A stretch of DNA of 6,711 nucleotides from a bacterium (GTDB lineage Bacteria; Eremiobacterota; Eremiobacteria; Baltobacterales; Baltobacteraceae): contig JAJXXM010000234.1 in assembly GCA_021781095.1 (NCBI GenBank), positions 1 through 6,711 of the forward strand, in the 5' to 3' direction. The notes beneath the pieces were generated by a model. That model was given only the letters and a program-made list of their open reading frames with translations. It was not told where the DNA came from and did not search any database. This document shows, in pieces, positions 1 through 6,017 of the stretch. The first letter of the stretch is position 1. Each line of letters starts with the position of its first letter. The position numbers and the translations under genes were made by a program.

Positions 1-510
1 GTCGAGCGCGACATCGTGCAGCGTCGCGCCGGCGAAGAGCGGGTCGGCATCGGTGCCCGCCGTCAATCCCGAGATCGCGACCACTCGCGAATGCAGCGAG
101 GTAATGCCGTCGTAGCGCTGCGTCACCGCCACCACCGAGAGACCGCTGGGATCGAGTTCGCTGCGCAGAACGCGCGCGGGATGCGTTGCGTCGGCGGCGA
201 CCCAGCGAAACTCGACGATGCGCTCCCCCGTCGCCGCATCGCGCGTGCGAAGATCGAACGCATGCGCGTCGAGATTCGTCGCGCCCACGCTATCGGTCGC
301 CGGGATCGCAAACCCGGTCGCCGTCTCGTTATCGTTGCGAATCGCGGCGACGAGCGCGGCAAGTGCGGATCGCTCGTTCGTTCGGGCGGCGGCGGTCGCG
401 CGTGCGTGCAGCATTCCGAACGTCGCGTCGGCGGCGCCGACCAGCACGAGCGTTCCGATCCCCAAAGCAAGGAGTACCTCGAGCAACGAGAAGCCGCGTT
501 CGCTCTCCAT
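1..510 (-). CDS. Type IV prepilin-like (minor pilin/pseudopilin) protein, 3' end outside window
   Basis: An open frame with no stop runs from ATG at 510-508 to the left edge (170 codons seen). The N-terminus is a textbook type III (prepilin) signal: a five-residue charged leader (MESER), then the GFSLLE motif, with cleavage expected between G6 and F7 and the conserved Glu at mature position +5 (E11). A hydrophobic helix of about 15-20 residues follows (VLLALGIGTLVLVGAA). The rest is a soluble domain rich in Ala, Thr, Asp and beta-prone stretches, as in pilin heads. In this family PilD cleaves and methylates the leader and the protein joins a type IV pilus, a type II secretion pseudopilus or a DNA-uptake filament; which one cannot be told here. 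The start lies 30 bases after the MOSC stop, so it is probably co-transcribed. A GGGGA lies 12 bases before the ATG, a rather long spacing. No homologue of the head domain is recognised. Confidence 0.85.
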   Translation of the reverse strand, partial: MESERGFSLLEVLLALGIGTLVLVGAADATFGMLHARATAAARTNERSALAALVAAIRNDNETATGFAIPATDSVGATNLDAHAFDLRTRDAATGERIVEFRWVAADATHPARVLRSELDPSGLSVVAVTQRYDGITSLHSRVVAISGLTAGTDADPLFAGATLHDVALD

Positions 511-540
511 GTGCTGCGGTGTTCCCCGCTCCGGCGCGAA

Positions 541-1158
541 TCAGACGCGGAGTATCCCGTCTCCCACCGAGCACTCTCCCGGAGCGAGCACCTCGCAGTA
601 GACGCCGAACGTCGCCTCGCGCTCTTGCGCGATCGCGCGCAGAATCCCCGTATCCACGGCATCGCTCTCCGGATCGTAGGTGATCGCGACGCAGCGCTTG
701 ATCGCCTTCGTCACGCGCAGGCGCACCCGCTCGCCGATGCGCAGCTCCGCCCCGATCAGGTCGCTCTCGCGTTCCGCTCCCGCAATCGCCTCGGCGACGA
801 AATTCGGACGAAAGCGCCGCAGGTCGAGCTCGCGGCCGCAGATGCGCTCCGCATCGGCGCGCCACGGTTCGAGCACCAGCGAGATCGGCGAATCGTCGAA
901 GTAGTGCGGCGCCGCGCTCTCCGTCCGAACCGCGACCGCGCGCTCCGCGGCGGCGGCGAGTGCGATGGATACATCGGCGATTCGGTGCAGCCGCTCGTCT
1001 TCTTTCCCGCGATACGCTTTCCCAATGCGCGCGTGCCCGCGTTCGACGATGAGCGCAGAGCCGCGGTCGCCGGGAATGCCGTCGCGCGCAATCTCGACAC
1101 GCGCGAGCGATTCGCCGCGCAGGCTCTTGACCGGGTAGCGATAGATTGCGAGAAGCAG
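541..1158 (-). CDS. MOSC domain protein (MOSC_N beta-barrel plus MOSC), non-canonical start
   Basis: Read from a CTG at 1158-1156 the product is 205 residues. Residues 1-60 match the MOSC N-terminal beta-barrel: YRYPVKSLRGESL (6-18), GIPGDR (28-33), GKAYRGKE (46-53). The MOSC core follows: FRPNF (116-120), the conserved Cys in KRCVAITYDP (C156), and a closing GVYCEVLAPGECSVGDG stretch (185-201). MOSC proteins bind sulfur or molybdenum-cofactor-type ligands through that Cys and include molybdenum-cofactor sulfurase C-termini and YiiM/mARC relatives; the substrate here is unknown. No ATG, GTG or TTG occurs in frame between the conserved N-terminus and well upstream. The first such codon is GTG at 876-874, which would delete the whole N-terminal barrel. 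CTG at 1158 gives a family-like start two bases after the preceding stop, suggesting translational coupling, but it has no clear ribosome binding site. A sequencing or assembly error near 1160 is the alternative. Confidence 0.82.
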   Translation of the reverse strand: MLLAIYRYPVKSLRGESLARVEIARDGIPGDRGSALIVERGHARIGKAYRGKEDERLHRIADVSIALAAAAERAVAVRTESAAPHYFDDSPISLVLEPWRADAERICGRELDLRRFRPNFVAEAIAGAERESDLIGAELRIGERVRLRVTKAIKRCVAITYDPESDAVDTGILRAIAQEREATFGVYCEVLAPGECSVGDGILRV

Positions 1159-1160
1159 CG

Positions 1161-2153
1161 TTAGGACTCGCGCGAGCGGAAGCGTCCGAGCAAATTCTTC
1201 CCCGCTTGCAACGCATCGTTCTTCGTGCGCGCGTAGAGTTGCGAAGCCTGCTCCTTGCTCATCGGCCGCCCGTGTGCGATGAGGAAGCTGACGCCCTCGC
1301 CGACAACGATCGTGCCCGCGTAAGCGATCGCGCCCTTAATCGGAACTCCGGCGACCGGCATGAAGCCCGACAGTTCGCGCGCGAGCGTGCGCCACCCCAA
1401 GCCGCCGCCGATAATCGGGAGCAGCTCCCAGAGCCGTTTGAAATCGGGATCGCGGCCGTAGGTCGCTTCGATCTGCATCATCAGCGCGATCTGCAGCCCG
1501 GTGATCGCCACCGTATCCCCCGCCGATGCGACCGCGCCGAGCGCGATGCCGAGAATCGGCACGTGGTCGACGAGCCCGCTCGCCACCGCAATCTTCACCG
1601 CGTTCTTTGCGGCATCTTGGGTGATCTTCGTTGCGACCAAATCCCGCAGGATCGGCAGGCGCCGGCCGAGCGCAACTTCGACACCGCGGGCGGCGCGAAC
1701 GAGCTGCGGAAAGACGTGGACGCGGAGTGCCTCTTCGCTGAGCTCGGTGATGCCGTAATTGCCCACCTCTCCCGGCGTCGGCGGGCGTTCGGGCCCGCGC
1801 GCGGCCATCGCGCCAATGCCGACGGCGAAGATCGGCGCGCGCAGCGCGCGCAGTTCGAGCGATCCCGCATCGCCGACTTGGTCGACCGCGCCGATGTAGA
1901 TCACCGCCTTCAGTTCGCGCGTGGCGACGCACCCCGCGCTATAGGTCTCGACGCAACGCGCGGCCTCGGCGAGGCGCTCGCCTTCGTTCCCGGCGAGCAA
2001 AATCGCGCGCAGCCGCGAGACCGCCGCCGGATCGCCGGCGAGCACGATGCGAAACGGCAGCTGTGCGTGCGCGCGGACGCCGTGCATGTCGACGCCTTTG
2101 CGAACCATCTTCATCACATCGGCACCGAGCGCCGATGCAAAATTAGCCGCCAC
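1161..2153 (-). CDS. DUF697-type membrane protein with degenerate GTPase-like N-terminus
   Basis: With GTG at 2153-2151 the product is 330 residues. The C-terminal half resembles DUF697 (YcjF-related): NAVKIAVASGLVDHVPILG (184-202), DTVAITGLQIALMMQIEATYG (213-233), LPIIGGGLGWRTLAREL (245-261), VPIKGAIAYAGTIVVGEG (270-287), hydrophobic stretches compatible with membrane insertion. The N-terminal half starts like a small GTPase strand (FRIVLAGDP, 34-42) but lacks the GxxxxGK[ST] P-loop; AVIYIGAVDQVG (83-94) and APIFAVGIGA (106-115) sit where later strands would be, and no NKxD is seen. I infer a G-domain that has lost nucleotide binding. The chosen GTG overlaps the protease stop by 11 bases and has GAGAG 4 bases upstream. 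A longer GTG-initiated frame from 2252 is open but its first 33 codons lie in the protease gene and read as Arg/Ser-rich shadow; ATG at 2114 is a shorter option. Function unknown; probably inner-membrane, coupled to the protease. Confidence 0.72.
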   Translation of the reverse strand: MAANFASALGADVMKMVRKGVDMHGVRAHAQLPFRIVLAGDPAAVSRLRAILLAGNEGERLAEAARCVETYSAGCVATRELKAVIYIGAVDQVGDAGSLELRALRAPIFAVGIGAMAARGPERPPTPGEVGNYGITELSEEALRVHVFPQLVRAARGVEVALGRRLPILRDLVATKITQDAAKNAVKIAVASGLVDHVPILGIALGAVASAGDTVAITGLQIALMMQIEATYGRDPDFKRLWELLPIIGGGLGWRTLARELSGFMPVAGVPIKGAIAYAGTIVVGEGVSFLIAHGRPMSKEQASQLYARTKNDALQAGKNLLGRFRSRES

Positions 2154-4164
2154 TGATCTCTCGTTGTGGATTATCGGTGTAATCCAGATAGGTGAGGCCC
2201 ATGAAGATCTCGAGCGGCCACGCGTGCATGTCCTGCGCGTTCGCCTCGTCAACGAGCGGGAGCCCCTTCGCCTTCGCGTCGGCGATCACGTCGCGAATCG
2301 CTTCGCCCTTATCGGCCGCGAGAATCGAGGCGGTGGTGACTTCGCCGGGGGTCAGGTGATCTTTCAACATATCGCCGTACGATATACCGGTGTTCCCGAA
2401 GCGTTGTTTCAACGCGTAGCGAAGCGACGCGTATCGCTGCGGCGAACTCCCCACGCCGAGCATCGTGATGCGTGCCGAGAGCTGGCGCGAACGCGCCATA
2501 TTGAAAAGCTGGTCGGCTTTCGAAGCGGCGACCGCCGCCGCATTTACGGAGTCGAGCGACTTCTTGAGATAGGGAAGCAGTGCGTCGTAATCCTGTTTGT
2601 TCAAGTCGCCGTTGAAATTGAGCCGAATTCCGACGAATTGGCGGAAGAACTCGTCGAGCCTTCCGATCGATCCGTCGAGCAGCAGTTCGGCGGCGCGCGA
2701 GGCGTCGACCGCTCCGAGCATATCGGATTGCGAGCGCGAGAGCTCCGCGAGCATCGTGGGATAATCGGAGAAGATCGCCGCCGAGGTGCTGGGGATCGGC
2801 GATTCCTTCAACGGTGCCGCGAGATCGCGCAGGATGAGCTGCTGGTCTTCGAGCACGCCGTAGGTCTTTTTGGGATCCAGCGAACCGACGCCTTGGTTGC
2901 CGACGACCGCCTGAATATTCGAGAGCGCGAGGTTGAGGGCGGCGCCCATCGCTTCGATATTATTGCTGATCGCCGCGAGCCGCGAACCGGGCCGCACTTG
3001 TACGTTGCCGATATTCGGCACGTCGTAATTGAGCGCGGTCATGCGCGATTGCAGCGCTTTGAGTTGGTTGCGCCCTTCCGCCGCGCGGGCGGCGATATTC
3101 GTCGCCGAGGCTTCGAGCTGCGTTTTCGCTTCGGCGAGGCTCTCGCGGAGCGGCGTGAGATGCGGGTGCAGCAAATCGACGCTCTGCACTTGGAGCTGTT
3201 GCACGGCGGCGAGCCGCGAGAGCGCGAGCTGTTTCGCCTGCGGGTCGCCGACCGAGGCAGCTTCTTCGAGCGTCTGTTCGCTCTTGGAGGTGAGGCCGAG
3301 CGCGAGCTGCATCTGTCCGAGTTTCAGCAGCGCCTCCTGGTTGTTCGGAAGCAACGGCAAGAGCGACGAGAGTTCGCTCGCGGCGATGCTATAGCGCGCG
3401 CGGTCGGCGTCGCTCAGCGCTTGGACCAACCGCTGTTGCGGCGTCACCTTCGTCGGATCGAGTTCGGGATAGCCGACGAGATGCTCCAAACGCACGGTTG
3501 CCGGCGGATGGTCGGCGAGATATTTCGTAATCAGGTCGCTATGCTGCGCTTCGAGCGTTCCTAGGTGGCGCATCATCGAAAGCATCGCTTGCGGATCGTA
3601 TCCGGCGCGCGCCATCAGCTGTAAGCCGTAGCGGTCGGCCTGCAATTCATCGTCGCGCGAAAGCTTCGCAACGATACCGGCCTCGGCGAGATTGCCGAAC
3701 TGATAAATGAGCGGCGAGAAGAGCGACGCAATCGTGAAGAGCGCGTTGAGCACCGTCTCCTTCGATTGCATCGAAATGACGTGGTTGCGTTCGATATGGC
3801 CGGTCTCGTGCCCGAGCACGCCCGCGAGTTCGTCGCTCGATTGAACGAAATCGAGCAGCCCCTCATCGACGTACACGTAGCCGCCCATCGTCGAAAATGC
3901 GTTGATGTCGGGCGCGTTGATGATCTTGACGTTGTAGGGTAACTCTTTGCGCGCGACTTGCTGCCAGAGCTTCTGCGCGACGTGGTTCACCCAACGGTTG
4001 AGCAGTGGATCGGTCTCGATCACGCTGCTGCGGACGATCTGTTCGTCTTCTTGGCGCCCCATCTGCACTTCTTGCTGCGCGGTCATCGCCTGTGCGGGAG
4101 CCGGGACGCACGTCAGCAGCAGCGAGAGCATCGTTACGACGGGGAGCAGGCGGCGAAGAAACAT
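2143..4164 (-). CDS. Secreted M48-family zinc metalloprotease (BepA/YfgC-like) with long C-terminal extension
   Basis: The product is 673 residues. It starts with a Sec signal peptide (MFLRRLLPVVTMLSLLL, cleavage likely after A26 in PAQA); a Cys at 19 sits in LLTC, a poor lipobox. The M48 domain spans about 30-235. HETGH (119-123) gives zinc ligands H119 and H123 with catalytic E120, and DELQADRYG (172-180) supplies the third ligand, E173. ADHPPATVRLEHL (217-229) corresponds to the conserved HP..xxR segment of BepA-like proteases. A TPR-like helical stretch covers about 245-320. Residues 330-673 are mostly helical, with a possible coiled coil at 340-375, and I recognise no family there. BepA-type proteases act in the periplasm on misfolded envelope proteins; a similar quality-control role is inferred. 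The start has a good ribosome binding site (AGAGGT, 7 bases upstream). It is the first gene of the minus-strand block and diverges from minC. Confidence 0.9.
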   Translation of the reverse strand: MFLRRLLPVVTMLSLLLTCVPAPAQAMTAQQEVQMGRQEDEQIVRSSVIETDPLLNRWVNHVAQKLWQQVARKELPYNVKIINAPDINAFSTMGGYVYVDEGLLDFVQSSDELAGVLGHETGHIERNHVISMQSKETVLNALFTIASLFSPLIYQFGNLAEAGIVAKLSRDDELQADRYGLQLMARAGYDPQAMLSMMRHLGTLEAQHSDLITKYLADHPPATVRLEHLVGYPELDPTKVTPQQRLVQALSDADRARYSIAASELSSLLPLLPNNQEALLKLGQMQLALGLTSKSEQTLEEAASVGDPQAKQLALSRLAAVQQLQVQSVDLLHPHLTPLRESLAEAKTQLEASATNIAARAAEGRNQLKALQSRMTALNYDVPNIGNVQVRPGSRLAAISNNIEAMGAALNLALSNIQAVVGNQGVGSLDPKKTYGVLEDQQLILRDLAAPLKESPIPSTSAAIFSDYPTMLAELSRSQSDMLGAVDASRAAELLLDGSIGRLDEFFRQFVGIRLNFNGDLNKQDYDALLPYLKKSLDSVNAAAVAASKADQLFNMARSRQLSARITMLGVGSSPQRYASLRYALKQRFGNTGISYGDMLKDHLTPGEVTTASILAADKGEAIRDVIADAKAKGLPLVDEANAQDMHAWPLEIFMGLTYLDYTDNPQREISGG

Positions 4165-4171
4165 GGCGCGG

Positions 4172-4177
4172 ACCTCT
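4172..4177 (-). promoter_or_regulatory. Ribosome binding site of the M48 protease gene
   Basis: The minus strand reads AGAGGT, 7 bases before the ATG at 4164-4162. This is the clearest Shine-Dalgarno sequence in the window and supports that start, which also yields an intact signal peptide. Confidence 0.65.
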
Positions 4178-4207
4178 ATCGGGCTAAGGGCTTGCTTGGC
4201 GACAATT

Positions 4208-4226
4208 CGTTCTATCGCTTAGAACG
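4208..4226. promoter_or_regulatory. Perfect 7-base inverted repeat in the divergent intergenic region; candidate operator
   Basis: CGTTCTA and TAGAACG form a perfect inverted repeat around a 5-base centre (TCGCT). It lies about 44 bases upstream of the protease ATG and about 155 bases upstream of the chosen minC start. The size and symmetry suit a dimeric repressor. A weak plus-strand promoter could overlap it: TTGGCG at 4196-4201 and TAGAAC at 4220-4225 with an 18-base spacer (4 of 6 matches each to the sigma-70 consensus). The repeat does not match a regulator motif I can name. It could also be a small RNA hairpin, since it would be transcribed if the promoter lies further upstream. Confidence 0.35.
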
Positions 4227-4333
4227 CGCGAAGGGTGGCTTGACGTTACGCTGGGATTCTGTGAGTGAGATGGGGATGGAGCCGGGAGAACGGCGACCTT
4301 CTTGCGAGCGAGCTGTGGATGAGGAAGGGGTTC

Positions 4334-4368
4334 GCGGGAGCCCTTCGGGAACCCGCCGTCGATGACGG
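4334..4368 (+). other. Two adjacent potential hairpins in the minC leader
   Basis: The first pairs GCGGGAGCCC (4334-4343) with GGGAACCCGC (4347-4356): 5 base pairs, a two-by-two internal mismatch, then 3 base pairs around TTC. The second pairs CCGTC (4356-4360) with GACGG (4364-4368) around GAT. They end 13 bases before the chosen minC GTG, so in RNA they could affect initiation. There is no T-run after either, so they are not an obvious intrinsic terminator. In such GC-rich DNA short stems arise easily by chance. Confidence 0.25.
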
Positions 4369-4381
4369 GACGAGCCGGGCT

Positions 4382-5221
4382 GTGAGCGCGTTGTTGCGCG
4401 GGCGGAGTTGGGGGATCGAGGTCGCGCTTGACGGCGGCGATCTCGGCGCGTCCCTCGCCGAATTGGAGAGCAAGCTGAGCGCGGCGGAGGCCTTCTACCG
4501 CGACTGCGAGGCGACGCTTCGCTTCGGGGAGCGCCCGCCCGATGCGGGCGAACTCCTCCGGCTGCGGGCGCTGCTCGCGCGGCGGAATATCTCGATCCGG
4601 CGCGTCCTGGGGGGCGCGGCGATCGCCGCGACCGCCGAGGAGCTCGGGGCACCCTTCGAAGAGAGCACCGCTCCCGCCGCCGCGAGCCCGCGCCGCGAGC
4701 CGCGCCGGAGCCGCGTCGTCGAACTCTCGGAATCGGCGCGCTCGCTGAAGGCCGATTTCGACGGCGCCCGCGCCGACATCGCCTCCCGCCGACGCGCCGG
4801 CGAATCGAGCGTCCGGCGCCTCGATCTCAAGCGCCTCGCCGGCGAGGAGCCCCCCTCCCTGCGCTTGGTGGAGGCCGCCCCCGGCACGCTCTACCACGTC
4901 GGCACGCTGCGCGGTGGACAGTCGCTTCAGCAGATCGGCAACATCGTCGTCGTCGGCGATGTGAATCCCGGCGCCGAGTTAATCGCCAGCGGCGACATCC
5001 TCGTCTTCGGTCGGCTCGCCGGCGTCGCACATGCGGGCGCGCAAGGCGATAGCGGCGCGCGCGTGCGCGCGTTGGAATTGGTGCCGACGCAGTTGCGCAT
5101 CGCCACGGCGATTGCAGCGGAGAGTTCGGCGCGACGCGGAAAGAAAGCCGAGCCGGAGACGGCGTGCGTGCGCGACGGAAAAATCGTCGTCGTTCCTTAT
5201 AGTAAAGAAGAAAGTTGGTAA
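4382..5221 (+). CDS. minC: Septum site-determining protein MinC
   Basis: With GTG at 4382 the product is 279 residues. Residues 1-80 fit the MinC N-terminal (FtsZ-inhibiting) domain: RGRSWGIEVAL, then a predicted helix, then TLRFGERPPDAGELLRLRALL. Residues 168-245 are a typical MinC C-terminal beta-helix domain: YHVGTLRGGQ (171-180, containing the R-G/S-GQ motif used to bind MinD), GDVNPGAELIASGDILVFGRL (about 192-212) and HAGAQGD (217-223). MinC blocks FtsZ polymerisation away from midcell once MinD recruits it to the membrane. Between the domains lies an unusually long linker (about 85-165), rich in Ala, Arg and Glu. A longer frame is open to GTG at 4265, with ATG at 4319, but those codons (AGG, AAG, GGA, TGG) differ from the gene's usual style and resemble no MinC, so I prefer 4382 despite a weak ribosome binding site. 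The stop is followed after 1 base by minD. Confidence 0.92.
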   Translation: MSALLRGRSWGIEVALDGGDLGASLAELESKLSAAEAFYRDCEATLRFGERPPDAGELLRLRALLARRNISIRRVLGGAAIAATAEELGAPFEESTAPAAASPRREPRRSRVVELSESARSLKADFDGARADIASRRRAGESSVRRLDLKRLAGEEPPSLRLVEAAPGTLYHVGTLRGGQSLQQIGNIVVVGDVNPGAELIASGDILVFGRLAGVAHAGAQGDSGARVRALELVPTQLRIATAIAAESSARRGKKAEPETACVRDGKIVVVPYSKEESW

Positions 5222-5222
5222 T

Positions 5223-6014
5223 GTGAGCACGCGACGAATCGTCGTAACCTCCGGGAAAGGCGGCGTCGGTAAAACGACGACCACCGCAAATCTTGGTGCG
5301 GCTTTGGCGAAGCGCGGCCATCGCGTCGTGCTCGTCGATGCCGATATCGGCCTGCGCAATCTCGATTTGGTGCTCGGCCTCGAAAAGCGCATCGTGTTCG
5401 ATATCGTCGAGGTCGCGGAGGGGCGTTGCCAGCTCCGTCAGGCACTCATTAAAGACAAGCGCTTCGATTCGCTGGCGATCTTGCCCGCGGCGCAGACGCG
5501 CGAAAAAGAGGCGATCACCGCCGAACAGTTCGCCGCGGTCATCGCCGGGCTCGACGAATTCGCCGATTTCGTGCTGATCGATTGCCCCGCCGGTATCGAG
5601 ACCGGTTTTCGCAACGCCGTCGCCGGGGCGAAAGAGGCGCTCGTCGTCACGACGCCCGAGGTGAGCGCGATTCGCGATGCCGACCGCGTGATCGGCAAAC
5701 TGCTCGAGGTGCCGATGCCGATCTCGCTCATCGTCAATCGCTTGCGCCCGGAGATGGTGCGCAGCGGCGACATGCTCGCGGTCGAGGATGTCTGCGAAGT
5801 GCTCGACGCAACGTTGGTCGGCGTCGTTCCCGACGACGAAGAGATCATCGACACCACCAACCGCGGCGAACCGATCGTGCTCGACGAAAGCAATCGTCTG
5901 CGCACGATCTACGACAAAATCGCACGCCGTCTCGAAGGCGAAGATATTCCGATCACGAGTTTCGAGAAGCCAACCTTCTTCAAGCGCCTCATCGGCGCGA
6001 TCACGACGGGGTAA
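5223..6014 (+). CDS. minD: Septum site-determining protein MinD (ATPase), first copy
   Basis: A 263-residue MinD of normal length. The deviant Walker A motif SGKGGVGKTT occupies 10-19, with the signature Lys K12 and P-loop Lys K17. The Walker A' motif DADIGLRNLDL (39-49) and the switch II motif LIDCPAGIE (118-126, D120) are intact. ALIKDKRFDSLAILPAAQTREKEA (split 74-97) closely resembles enterobacterial MinD. RDADR (151-155) retains the acidic residues of the helix that contacts MinC and MinE in E. coli. The C-terminus FFKRLIG (252-258) is a short amphipathic helix like the known membrane-targeting sequence. ATP-bound MinD dimerises, binds the inner membrane and recruits MinC. The GTG start lies 1 base after the minC stop; a purine run (AAAGAAGAAAG, 5204-5214) ends 8 bases before it. 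An upstream in-frame extension to 5031 overlaps minC and is a shadow. Confidence 0.95.
   Translation: MSTRRIVVTSGKGGVGKTTTTANLGAALAKRGHRVVLVDADIGLRNLDLVLGLEKRIVFDIVEVAEGRCQLRQALIKDKRFDSLAILPAAQTREKEAITAEQFAAVIAGLDEFADFVLIDCPAGIETGFRNAVAGAKEALVVTTPEVSAIRDADRVIGKLLEVPMPISLIVNRLRPEMVRSGDMLAVEDVCEVLDATLVGVVPDDEEIIDTTNRGEPIVLDESNRLRTIYDKIARRLEGEDIPITSFEKPTFFKRLIGAITTG
6008..6011 (+). promoter_or_regulatory. Ribosome binding site of the second minD, touching the stop of the first
   Basis: GGGG lies 6 bases before ATG at 6018 and directly abuts the TAA (6012-6014) of the first minD. Ribosomes finishing the first copy would expose or reuse this site, so the two are likely translationally coupled. 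Confidence 0.5.
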
Positions 6015-6017
6015 ACC

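Noticed and set aside
16..1164. 382-codon plus-strand open frame
   Set aside because: It lies opposite the pilin and MOSC genes in the mirrored codon frame, is Arg/Ala/His-rich and resembles no family; it is a GC-bias shadow.
329..1216. 295-codon minus-strand frame across the MOSC gene
   Set aside because: It is in another frame from the MOSC motifs, is dominated by Arg, and runs across the MOSC stop into the pilin gene; the MOSC frame has clear family motifs instead.
1146..2156. 336-codon plus-strand open frame
   Set aside because: It is antisense to the DUF697 gene, with a composition typical of the complement of an Ala/Arg-rich gene and no recognisable domain.
2047..3564. 505-codon plus-strand open frame
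   Set aside because: It is the antisense of the M48 protease gene, whose signal peptide, HETGH motif and ribosome binding site show the minus strand to be coding.
4108..4164. Lipoprotein signal (Cys 19) on the M48 protease
   Set aside because: LLTC has Thr before Cys and poor lipobox fit, while PAQA gives a good signal peptidase I site.
4240..4268. TTGACG at 4240-4245 as a -35 box for minC
   Set aside because: No acceptable -10 element lies 16-18 bases downstream (GAGTGA region).
4265..4381. N-terminal extension of MinC from GTG 4265 or ATG 4319
   Set aside because: The 39 extra codons match no MinC N-terminus, contain codons unlike the rest of the gene and include the hairpins; treated as leader.
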